DNA of 15,180 nucleotides. It comes from JBIOHJ01 sp044448905. GTDB lineage: Bacteria; Bacteroidota; Bacteroidia; AKYH767-A; OLB10. How positions within the stretch are numbered: position 1 is the stretch's first letter; each line of letters starts with the position of its first letter. Made by a program: the position numbers and the translations under genes. The stretch spans positions 1 to 15,180 of the forward strand of contig JBIOHJ010000082.1 in the NCBI GenBank assembly GCA_044448905.1, written 5' to 3'. The notes below the pieces were generated by a model. It did no database searches and was not told the DNA's origin. It was given only the letters and a program-made list of their open reading frames with translations. Positions 5,352 to 12,357 of this stretch are shown here, piece after piece.

Positions 5352-6971
5352 ATGAAAATAACCAGAAGCAAAACCCTCCTTTTTGCTTTAGTATTTATCT
5401 CTAAAACAGCGTGGGCGCAAAACTTAGTACCCAATGCCGGGTTTGAGAATTATTCCATTTGCCCTTCTGCACCGGGCGAACTGTGGCTGGCATTTCCGTG
5501 GGATACATTGAGTGCAAACCCCGATTTGTTTAATGAGTGCTACCTGAATTCAAATTATTGCGTAAGTGTAAATGCCAAAAATAATTTTGCCGGAAATGCT
5601 ATGTCACATTCAGGCGGAGGTTATGCCGGATTTGTGGCAAAGCAAAATACCAATTACCGCGAATACCTTCAGACAAGCCTTACCTCTCCCCTGCTTTCAG
5701 GTAAACTTTATAAAGTGGAAGCCTGGTTTCGCAGGTCGTCTTATTCGCAATTTGCAGTGCAAACGCTGGGGCTAACGCTATCAGTAGGCGCGCTTTCGCA
5801 ATCGGGTACAACTTATCTCGGGTTTCCTCCGCAGGTCGAAACCACTGCAGCAGTAACCGATACTTCAGCATGGACCCTGCTGCAGGGATTTATTATTGCG
5901 GCAGGCGGTGAAAACAATATCACCATCGGGAATTTCCGTAACGATGCATCATCAGGAATTGTTTCTCTTCCGAATCTGTCGGTTACCTGCCCGTTAAATG
6001 CCGCCTATTATTATGTGGATGATGTGAGGGTGGAATTAATAAACGAACAGGTCTCCATTGTGGGTGATACCATAATTTGCCCGGGCGCTTCCACTACACT
6101 CTACTCAAATTCAAATACGGTAACATGGTGGTCGGTTTCGGGCGACCCGTCCACTCCTGTTTCAGCAAATACATCGCTTACGGTTACCCCAACTGTTAAC
6201 ACAACATACATTCTGAATGGAATTTTTTATAAGGATTCAGTAACTGTTTACATAATTCCCCCACCGTTAGTTGATTTGGGAAATGATACCACCATCTGCG
6301 AAGAAAATTTTGTACCGCTTGATGCAGCCAACATTAATTCTACATATTCGTGGTCAACAGGCGAAAATTCATCAACAATTATTGCCGCGCAAAATCAACT
6401 TTATTGGGTAACAGTTGATAATGGCGGGTGCACAGCAACTGATACAATTGATGTAACCGTCCTTATCAATCCTCCAATTGATCTTGGCAGCGATACAGTT
6501 TTTTGTGGCATCCGTTCTGATTTTATTACGCTCGATGCCGGGAATGGAATTGCTTATTTATGGTCGCCAAACGGTGAAACCACAAACAGCATTACTGCTA
6601 TCAAGGAGGGAACATACAGCGTGACTGTTGATTATATAAACGGTTGTTCAAAAGATACTTCGATCACGCTGAAAGAAGTTTGCGACCCGGTAATTTTTGT
6701 ACCTTCTTCCTTTACACCAAATGGCGATGGAATAAATGATTTATTATTTGCGGCCGGAAATAGTTTTGACACATTTGATTTCGCTGTATTTAATCGTTAC
6801 GGAACACTTGTTTTTAAATCCAACGATGCTGCTAAAGGATGGGACGGAACCTACAACAGGAAAAAATTGCCGGCAGGCATTTATGTTTACCTGCTAAAAT
6901 ATTCAGGAACAGATGAGTCGGGAAAAATAATTTCAGGACAGTCTCATGGAACCATCACAATTATACGGTGA
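5352..6971 (+). CDS. T9SS cargo protein with type B (gliding-motility-type) C-terminal domain
   Basis: A 539-aa secreted protein. Signal peptide 1-22/23 (AWAQ). Residues about 24-230 form an N-terminal beta-rich domain beginning NLVPNAGFENYSICPSA, resembling carbohydrate-binding-like jelly-roll domains in other Bacteroidota surface proteins. Then come three Ig/PKD-like repeats, each starting with a D-T-x-x-C motif (GDTIICPG about 237, GNDTTICEE about 312, GSDTVFCGI about 378). The C-terminus (454 onward) carries FTPNGDGINDLL, FNRYGTLVF, GWDGTYNRKKLPAGIYVYLL, the hallmark of type B sorting tails, which direct export by the type IX system and surface attachment. The Cys-containing Ig repeats are typical of adhesins, but the ligand is unknown. 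Transcribed toward the kinase gene, with an 80-nt gap holding a promoter-like site, so probably not co-transcribed by necessity. Confidence 0.88.
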   Translation: MKITRSKTLLFALVFISKTAWAQNLVPNAGFENYSICPSAPGELWLAFPWDTLSANPDLFNECYLNSNYCVSVNAKNNFAGNAMSHSGGGYAGFVAKQNTNYREYLQTSLTSPLLSGKLYKVEAWFRRSSYSQFAVQTLGLTLSVGALSQSGTTYLGFPPQVETTAAVTDTSAWTLLQGFIIAAGGENNITIGNFRNDASSGIVSLPNLSVTCPLNAAYYYVDDVRVELINEQVSIVGDTIICPGASTTLYSNSNTVTWWSVSGDPSTPVSANTSLTVTPTVNTTYILNGIFYKDSVTVYIIPPPLVDLGNDTTICEENFVPLDAANINSTYSWSTGENSSTIIAAQNQLYWVTVDNGGCTATDTIDVTVLINPPIDLGSDTVFCGIRSDFITLDAGNGIAYLWSPNGETTNSITAIKEGTYSVTVDYINGCSKDTSITLKEVCDPVIFVPSSFTPNGDGINDLLFAAGNSFDTFDFAVFNRYGTLVFKSNDAAKGWDGTYNRKKLPAGIYVYLLKYSGTDESGKIISGQSHGTITIIR

Positions 6972-6980
6972 AAGTAGTTT

Positions 6981-7011
6981 TTTAGTGAGTTAATAAGAAA
7001 ACATATCTTTG
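6981..7011 (+). promoter_or_regulatory. Bacteroidota-type promoter before the hybrid kinase
   Basis: TATCTTTG at 7004-7011 matches TAnnTTTG at all fixed positions. A TTTA at 6981-6984, one base off the -33 TTTG, lies 19 nt upstream, within the usual spacing. The kinase ATG is about 40 nt downstream. Confidence 0.5.
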
Positions 7012-7051
7012 TACCAATTAAACCACTTTTCTTCATTCGCAATAGGCCTTC

Positions 7052-9643
7052 ATGCCGGTGAAAAAACTCGACATAAATACAGATGACATCAGGCAGCTGA
7101 TTGAAAATGCGCGCTTTTTAAAATCGAAGGACCCTGCCCAGGCAATTGAATTTCTTGAAAATGCACTGGCAATTTCCAAAGAAGCAAAATATCCTTCAGG
7201 CATTGCTTCGAGCCTGAAAGAATTAGGGCATACTCACCTCGTTAAGAAAGATTATACAAAGGCGATAAGCTTTTATCTTGAAGCCATTTCAAATTTTGAG
7301 AAGCTTGACGATAATCTACACCTTCATTTGTGTAATAATGAACTAAGCGAAATTTATTTATTGCTCAGCGATTATGAGTTGGCGCTTGAAAAGCAGCTAA
7401 TTGCAATTTCCCATGCGAAGAAGTTGAATGATAAACCCGCAACCGGGATTGCTTACAATAAAATTGGCGGGATCTATAAATTTCTTGCAGAGTATCGTAA
7501 AGCCATTGAACAACATTTTTTTGCGTTAAAGATTTTTGAAGAGCTGAATGATAAAAGACAGTTGAACCAGACAAATTTTTTTATCGGGAATTGTTATAAT
7601 TGGGTAAACGAGTTAGACATGGCTCGCAACCATCTTGAAAAATCACTATCACTTGCCGAAGAAATTGGCGATCCGCAATTGAAAGTAAGACCAATGGGCA
7701 GCCTTGCTATATTGCTAACTAAACAGAAAAATTACGACAAGGCGCTGACATATTTTTCTGAGTCAATTGAGACGGTAAATCTTACTGATAACAAATCTGT
7801 AAGAGCTGATTTGCTTAAAAGCCTTGGCAAGCTTTATATCGAAACCGGCAATTTTCAAAAAGCTGTTGAAACCTTAAACGAAGCTTTGCAAATTACTGAT
7901 GAACTGAAAGTAAAATTTCCTGCCAATATCATTCACCAGTTTTTAGCCGAGGCTTACGAAAAAAAGAAAGACTATCAGAAAGCCCTCTATCATCACCAGC
8001 AGTATATGGCTATTTGCCGCGAAATTAATAATGAAGAAATCTCATTAAAAACTACCGGTATTCATTTGAAATACGATTTGGATAAAATAAAAAAAGAAAA
8101 AGAAATTGCTGAAAAATCCGCAAAGTTAAAAGATCAGTTCCTGTCAAATATCAGCCATGAAATACGAACTCCTTTAAATGGAATTTCGGGAATGGTGAGC
8201 CTTTTGACCGAAACAAATCCTTCGGCAGAGCAGCTCGAATATATCAACACCATTAAGCTTTCGCTGAATAACCTGCTGGTTATTATTAATGATTTATTTG
8301 ATTACTCGAAAATTTCAACCGGTAAAATACAGTTTGATGAGCAGGAATTTAAATTTAAAGAAATCATCTCCACATTGGTGCAAATGTCGAAAGTGCGCGC
8401 TGACGAAAAAAATCTCAAGCTTTCTCTTTTCATTGATGACAGCATTCCTGATTTGTTGATTGGTGATCAGCTGCGGTTGAATCAAATTCTTTTTAACTTG
8501 CTGAATAATGCAATAAAATTTACCGACAAAGGTTTTGTTAAGCTTGAAATAAAAAAACTTAAAGAGGATGACAACAAAATAAAATTGCTTTTTTCAGTGA
8601 GCGATACCGGTGCCGGAATTCCTGAAGACCGTATACCAACAATTTTTGAAAGTTTTACTCACCAAAAACTTATGGAGACGGGCAAAGAAGGAACCGGGCT
8701 TGGGCTTACCATTACCAAACAACTAGTAGACTTGCAGGGTGGAAATATTACTTTAAACAGCAAAATAAATTCAGGTTCGATTTTTAAAGTTGAATTAGCA
8801 TTTGGTATTCCGAAGAAATCAATTGGCAGAAAAGCAACTCCGGGTCAGGTTAGTGTTGAGCCCCGTGATCTGTCATTAATTTCGGTGCTTTTGGTTGAAG
8901 ACAATAAAGTAAACCAGTTTCTTGCCAAACAATTGCTGGCAAGAATGGGTTTTAAAGTGGACATTGCAGGTAATGCAACTGCCGCACTGGAACAGCTCTC
9001 CAAAAAAGAGTTTGATATTATCCTGATGGATGTTCAGATGCCGGGTATGACAGGTTATGAACTCTGCCAGCATATACGCTCGCAGTTACAGCCACCGGTA
9101 AATCAAATTCCTATCATAGCACTTACGGCTTATGCCAGCATGCAGGAAAGGGAAAAAGCTTTAAGCTTCGGCATGAGTGATTATGTAAGCAAGCCATACA
9201 GTCCACAGGAATTGCTTACAGTTATTTTAAAACATGTTAAAAAGGAATCTGCAGTATTGCCTGAAGAGCTGCCGGATGGTAAAGTTGAAATGGATTCCGA
9301 TCCGGTTCAGAATCTTTTTACGCTGATGGGGAAAAATAAAGATAATTTAATCGGGCTGATAAAATTATTTTTAGAACAAATTCCGGCATTAAATAAATCT
9401 CTTGAAGAATCCATAATGAGCAATAACACCGATGATACTTTTCAAATTGCTCATAAACTGAAGTCGTCCGTTGGCTTGTTGAAAATTACAGAGCTGTCCG
9501 ACTCCATTAATGCTATTGAAGAGGCTGCCTGTTCGGGTGAAACTGCCGAAATTTTAACCCGGTTATTTAAAAAATATTCTGCTGTATCCCGCAAAACAAT
9601 TACCCTTTTGAAGGCCGAATTGGAAAAATTAAAGGCTGATTAA
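7052..9643 (+). CDS. Cytoplasmic TPR hybrid histidine kinase (HisKA-HATPase-receiver-HPt)
   Basis: An 863-aa protein with no signal peptide or membrane helix. Residues about 10-325 are tetratricopeptide repeats (units such as YTKAISFYLEAISNFEKL and YDKALTYFSESIE). A short coiled coil (about 330-360, KEKEIAEKSAKLKDQ) leads to HisKA with the H-box NISHEIRTPLNG (phospho-acceptor His369). The ATPase domain has N485/N486 in LLNNAIKFT, G1 box DTGAGIPE (D518) and G2 box GTGLGLTI (547-554). The receiver (about 608-725) has acidic E616/D617, acceptor D660 in LMDVQMPG and K714 in SKPY. The C-terminal HPt domain (about 750-860) has IAHKLKSSVG with His801. All catalytic residues are present, giving a complete His-Asp-His relay. 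No DNA-binding output is fused, so phosphate must go to a separate receiver, none of which is in the window. The TPR region is presumably the protein-binding sensor input. Its stop overlaps that of the convergent anti-sigma gene. Confidence 0.93.
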   Translation: MPVKKLDINTDDIRQLIENARFLKSKDPAQAIEFLENALAISKEAKYPSGIASSLKELGHTHLVKKDYTKAISFYLEAISNFEKLDDNLHLHLCNNELSEIYLLLSDYELALEKQLIAISHAKKLNDKPATGIAYNKIGGIYKFLAEYRKAIEQHFFALKIFEELNDKRQLNQTNFFIGNCYNWVNELDMARNHLEKSLSLAEEIGDPQLKVRPMGSLAILLTKQKNYDKALTYFSESIETVNLTDNKSVRADLLKSLGKLYIETGNFQKAVETLNEALQITDELKVKFPANIIHQFLAEAYEKKKDYQKALYHHQQYMAICREINNEEISLKTTGIHLKYDLDKIKKEKEIAEKSAKLKDQFLSNISHEIRTPLNGISGMVSLLTETNPSAEQLEYINTIKLSLNNLLVIINDLFDYSKISTGKIQFDEQEFKFKEIISTLVQMSKVRADEKNLKLSLFIDDSIPDLLIGDQLRLNQILFNLLNNAIKFTDKGFVKLEIKKLKEDDNKIKLLFSVSDTGAGIPEDRIPTIFESFTHQKLMETGKEGTGLGLTITKQLVDLQGGNITLNSKINSGSIFKVELAFGIPKKSIGRKATPGQVSVEPRDLSLISVLLVEDNKVNQFLAKQLLARMGFKVDIAGNATAALEQLSKKEFDIILMDVQMPGMTGYELCQHIRSQLQPPVNQIPIIALTAYASMQEREKALSFGMSDYVSKPYSPQELLTVILKHVKKESAVLPEELPDGKVEMDSDPVQNLFTLMGKNKDNLIGLIKLFLEQIPALNKSLEESIMSNNTDDTFQIAHKLKSSVGLLKITELSDSINAIEEAACSGETAEILTRLFKKYSAVSRKTITLLKAELEKLKAD

Positions 9644-10812
9644 TTTCCGTCAATTTGTTCGAGCATCTTCTCTGCCGGTTTCTTATACGAACTTTTTTCT
9701 CCGATTATTTTGCTTAAAATTATCCGTGCACTCTTGTTATCCTTCATTTTTATCAGCGCAAGCGCTTTATACCAGCGTGCATCTTCATATAAACTATCTT
9801 CAGGCACATTCAGCACTATATCAAAATTATCAACTGCTTTTACCGGTTTATTTAAAAAATAGTAAACCAATCCTGAGTAATATATCGCCCGCAAATTTCC
9901 CGGGTGAGATTTAAGAAGCACATTTAATTTATTAAGCGCTTCTTCGTATTTTTTATTTTCAATATCTGAATAAATTTCATTTAAGTGGCTGTCCTGACTT
10001 TCTAAGGCAGACTTTTTTTCCATACCCATATTCACTTTTTGTTTACTCTCAGCGGAAGCTGGTAAATTACCCGCACTCTTAACATTTTCAATAGCCGGAG
10101 TTGCAACCATAACTTCCTGAATTTTATTTCCTGATTCATCATCCGCTATCCCGGATAAAGCAACACTGTTTTCTTTTTCTTCTTCACCGGTAATGCTCCG
10201 ATCGGCTGCTGCATTATATGCAACCGTTATTTGTGAGTCTCTCAATTCACTTTCAACTTTCGCTGTTGTCGTCACTGCTCCTTCAGATGATTTCAAACTC
10301 TCTATTTTATTATTACTGCCGGAATTCATCTCATCGGTTTTACTTAATTTCTCTTCAACAGGCTTTTCATTTTGATCTGCAGCCTCTGCCTTTTGCCTGT
10401 TGAGTTGTTCCGGTGGCGATGGCTCTTTTAATTTATCTTCGGAAATAACTGCCAGGTTATTAGTCAGCTTTCCTTCCTTTTCTACAAACTGAAAATAAAT
10501 TCCCGATAAAAGAACCACTGCAAAAACAGCAGCAGCAGCAAGCCAGTAATAATTGAATTGATTTTTTCTTTCGATGTTTTTTTTCCCGGCAAGCGAATCA
10601 ATAATTTCTTTTTTGTAGCTGCCAATCACTGAAAAATCTTTCATCAGTAAAACTCCATCCAATGCATCGCTGCATAATTCGCAATCGGTAATGTGCTTTT
10701 CGACATGATGCTTTTCGCGTTCGTTCATTTTACCTGATGCATAGCGCAGCAATTCATCTTCCGATAAACATAACCGCTTGTCAAAAATTTTATTTTTAGT
10801 TGGCTTCAACAT
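9640..10812 (-). CDS. Anti-sigma-like protein: zinc finger, membrane helix, TPR C-terminus
   Basis: A 390-aa protein. Cytoplasmic N-terminus with a zf-HC2/ZAS-type anti-sigma motif: H40-x3-C44-x2-C47 within HHVEKHITDCELCSDAL, preceded by ELLRYASGKMNERE, as in many anti-sigma factors. A single transmembrane helix follows (about 88-110, YYWLAAAAVFAVVLL). Beyond it is a long charged, Glu/Lys/Ser-rich linker (about 111-275) and a C-terminal TPR-like region (about 275-385; YEEALNKLNVLLKSHPGN, KAVDNFDIVL). By family logic the N-terminus would hold the neighbouring sigma factor inactive while the periplasmic linker and TPRs receive the signal. The start overlaps the 3' end of the sigma gene by 17 nt, indicating translational coupling. 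Its stop shares TTAA with the stop of the convergent kinase. The signal sensed is unknown. Confidence 0.83.
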   Translation of the reverse strand: MLKPTKNKIFDKRLCLSEDELLRYASGKMNEREKHHVEKHITDCELCSDALDGVLLMKDFSVIGSYKKEIIDSLAGKKNIERKNQFNYYWLAAAAVFAVVLLSGIYFQFVEKEGKLTNNLAVISEDKLKEPSPPEQLNRQKAEAADQNEKPVEEKLSKTDEMNSGSNNKIESLKSSEGAVTTTAKVESELRDSQITVAYNAAADRSITGEEEKENSVALSGIADDESGNKIQEVMVATPAIENVKSAGNLPASAESKQKVNMGMEKKSALESQDSHLNEIYSDIENKKYEEALNKLNVLLKSHPGNLRAIYYSGLVYYFLNKPVKAVDNFDIVLNVPEDSLYEDARWYKALALIKMKDNKSARIILSKIIGEKSSYKKPAEKMLEQIDGN

Positions 10813-11392
10813 GTTTTCGCAATAAATAGTTTTTCAGGTTTCGTTTTCCGTTTTGTATAAAGCTTTTTACTTCGTTCATTGTATATCCTGTTTCTTCCGC
10901 CACTTCAAGATAGCTTTTCTCTTCAAGGTAAAAAAGCACAATACATTTCTTCTGCTGCTCACTCAGTGAATCAATTGCATTATCAAGATTTTTTAAATGC
11001 TCCTGGCTGATATCTTCGCTCATAAATATCATATCCCCGGGAACAGACAACAATGTGGATTCCGCCTGCTGTATTCCATGTTCATCATTAAACACCAGCC
11101 TTTTTTTTCTGAGCTGCATGAGGCAATGATTTTTTGCCACGCTGTGCAGCCATGGCGCGAATGATTTAATATTAAAACGCATCAGGTCATTCATCAGGTT
11201 TTCGAACAGAACAATGACCGCATCCCTGCTGTCTTCCTGATTCTTTAAATATTTCATGCAAACTCCAAAGGCAAGGTGTGAATAGCGTTCAAACAGAATT
11301 CCGATATAGATTTTATCGCCCGAAGATTTGTACTTCGAAATGATTTCGGAATCATCCAGCTTATTTTTATTTACAGGTTTCAGAAAACGCAT
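10796..11392 (-). CDS. ECF-like sigma-70 family RNA polymerase sigma factor
   Basis: A 198-aa protein with the two-domain layout of extracytoplasmic-function sigma factors. Region 2 spans about 33-98: ILFERYSHLAFGVCMKYL, NQEDSRDAVIVLFENL (the -10-binding helix pair) and FAPWLHSVAKNHCLMQLRKK. Region 4 spans about 138-192: SLSEQQKKCIVLFYLEEKSY, then the helix-turn-helix LEVAEETGYTMNEVKSFIQNGKRNLK. There is no region 1.1 or region 3. It is the first gene of an overlapping pair with the zinc-finger anti-sigma-like gene, the standard regulatory arrangement. Upstream on the minus strand TTCCTTTG (11417-11424) is one base off the Bacteroidota -7 consensus, but no -33 partner stands out. Its target promoters cannot be told from the window. 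Confidence 0.88.
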   Translation of the reverse strand: MRFLKPVNKNKLDDSEIISKYKSSGDKIYIGILFERYSHLAFGVCMKYLKNQEDSRDAVIVLFENLMNDLMRFNIKSFAPWLHSVAKNHCLMQLRKKRLVFNDEHGIQQAESTLLSVPGDMIFMSEDISQEHLKNLDNAIDSLSEQQKKCIVLFYLEEKSYLEVAEETGYTMNEVKSFIQNGKRNLKNYLLRKHVEAN

Positions 11393-11486
11393 TCACTCAA
11401 CTTTAGCTTATAGATGCAAAGGAAAAGCAGATTCCATAAAGGCAGTATGAAAATAGGCAATAAACCAAATAGGTAACAGCCCACTA

Positions 11487-12230
11487 TCATTCCTCGTCAA
11501 TCACTTTTTTCTTCTTGGCCTTTTTCTTCAAAGGGTCTTCGTGGAAAAAATAGCGGATATCAAAGGTCAGGTAATTTCCGGAAATAAGAAACTGCTGACC
11601 TGTTACGTAATCATCGTTTACATAATACCCGATTGTTGAAGAATAAATATCTTTAAAAGGGCGGTGATAGGAAGCACCCAAATAAAAATATCCGCTTTTT
11701 TCAGTGCGGTACTCCCAACCCAAATTTGCAAGGACGCTGGCAAAAACCCAGTATTGTCTTCTGCCGAAATGTTTGAAATAATAATCTTCCGATTCGACAT
11801 CAGAAGGAAAAAAATCAAACGAAGCACCTAACGAAGCATCCATAAATACTTTTTCTCCAAGCTGAATAAAAACAAGGCCTGATACCGGTATTTCATAACC
11901 GATTATTGAGAACTTTGAAACGCCTTTAAACCCTCCATCCTTAATTGTAATTTCATTGGTGCGTTTCACATAATTAATTCCTGATTCAAAAGAAACCTTG
12001 TTGGTAATTCCATAACGGATAATCATACCGGCACAATAACCTGAGTTAGGTGTCAATATAAAATTTACACCGCTGCTATCTTTTGACTGAGGCCCTGTAT
12101 TAAAAAACTTACTGCTGAAAATAGGCTTAAATTGAAATCCGGCAGTAAGCACATTATCCTGCGCACTCAATTTTGTTTTACCAGCACAAAGGAAGATTAA
12201 TGCGATACAAAAAAACCGGGAAAGCCTCAC
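11487..12230 (-). CDS. Outer membrane beta-barrel protein (GTG start preferred)
   Basis: A 247-aa protein from a GTG at 12230-12228. The N-terminus is then a textbook signal peptide: RLSR, hydrophobic FFCIALIFLCAG, and KTKLSAQ before the mature DNVLTAG. The mature part alternates strands with aromatic ends (GYCAGMIIRYGITNKVSFESGINYVKR when pieced together) and ends with YLTFDIRYFF followed by a Lys-rich tail (DPLKKKAKKKK). This fits the small outer-membrane barrel (OmpA-like/porin) families of Bacteroidota; no transport substrate is suggested. The frame is open to an ATG at 12293, but that ATG lies in the loop of the upstream gene's intrinsic terminator and its first codons are the terminator stem and T-tract, giving a second hydrophobic run before the real signal peptide. 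The GTG is about 40 nt after a TAnnTTTG site. The lysine tail is unusual for a barrel. Confidence 0.75.
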   Translation of the reverse strand: MRLSRFFCIALIFLCAGKTKLSAQDNVLTAGFQFKPIFSSKFFNTGPQSKDSSGVNFILTPNSGYCAGMIIRYGITNKVSFESGINYVKRTNEITIKDGGFKGVSKFSIIGYEIPVSGLVFIQLGEKVFMDASLGASFDFFPSDVESEDYYFKHFGRRQYWVFASVLANLGWEYRTEKSGYFYLGASYHRPFKDIYSSTIGYYVNDDYVTGQQFLISGNYLTFDIRYFFHEDPLKKKAKKKKVIDEE

Positions 12231-12269
12231 AGGTATGAAATTAAATGAATTTTGTATAATAATTGAGCA

Positions 12270-12277
12270 CAAAAGTA
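12270..12277 (-). promoter_or_regulatory. Bacteroidota -7 promoter element for the barrel gene
   Basis: The minus strand reads TACTTTTG, matching TAnnTTTG at every fixed position. It begins at the last base of the terminator T-tract of the preceding gene and lies about 40 nt before the preferred GTG start. No convincing -33 element is visible at the right distance. Confidence 0.45.
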
Positions 12278-12314
12278 AAAAAGCAATCCGCATTGAAGCT
12301 TGAGGATTGCTTTT
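12277..12314 (-). terminator. Intrinsic terminator of the T9SS type A gene
   Basis: Perfect 11-bp inverted arms AAAAGCAATCC and GGATTGCTTTT (12304-12314 and 12279-12289 on the plus strand) around a 14-nt loop. On the minus strand the hairpin is followed by a run of six Ts, about 45 nt after the stop codon of the 904-aa gene. Confidence 0.85.
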
Positions 12315-12357
12315 AATGAATTAAGCTGTGCGCTCTACGAAGAGTACCGGTAACAAA

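Noticed and set aside
5177..5434. N-terminal extension of the YceI-like frame
   Set aside because: No signal peptide, runs past the start of the divergent T9SS gene, and hides the good signal peptide at the downstream ATG.
12228..12293. ATG at 12293 as the barrel gene start
   Set aside because: The ATG lies in the terminator loop of the upstream gene and adds a second hydrophobic stretch before a complete signal peptide.
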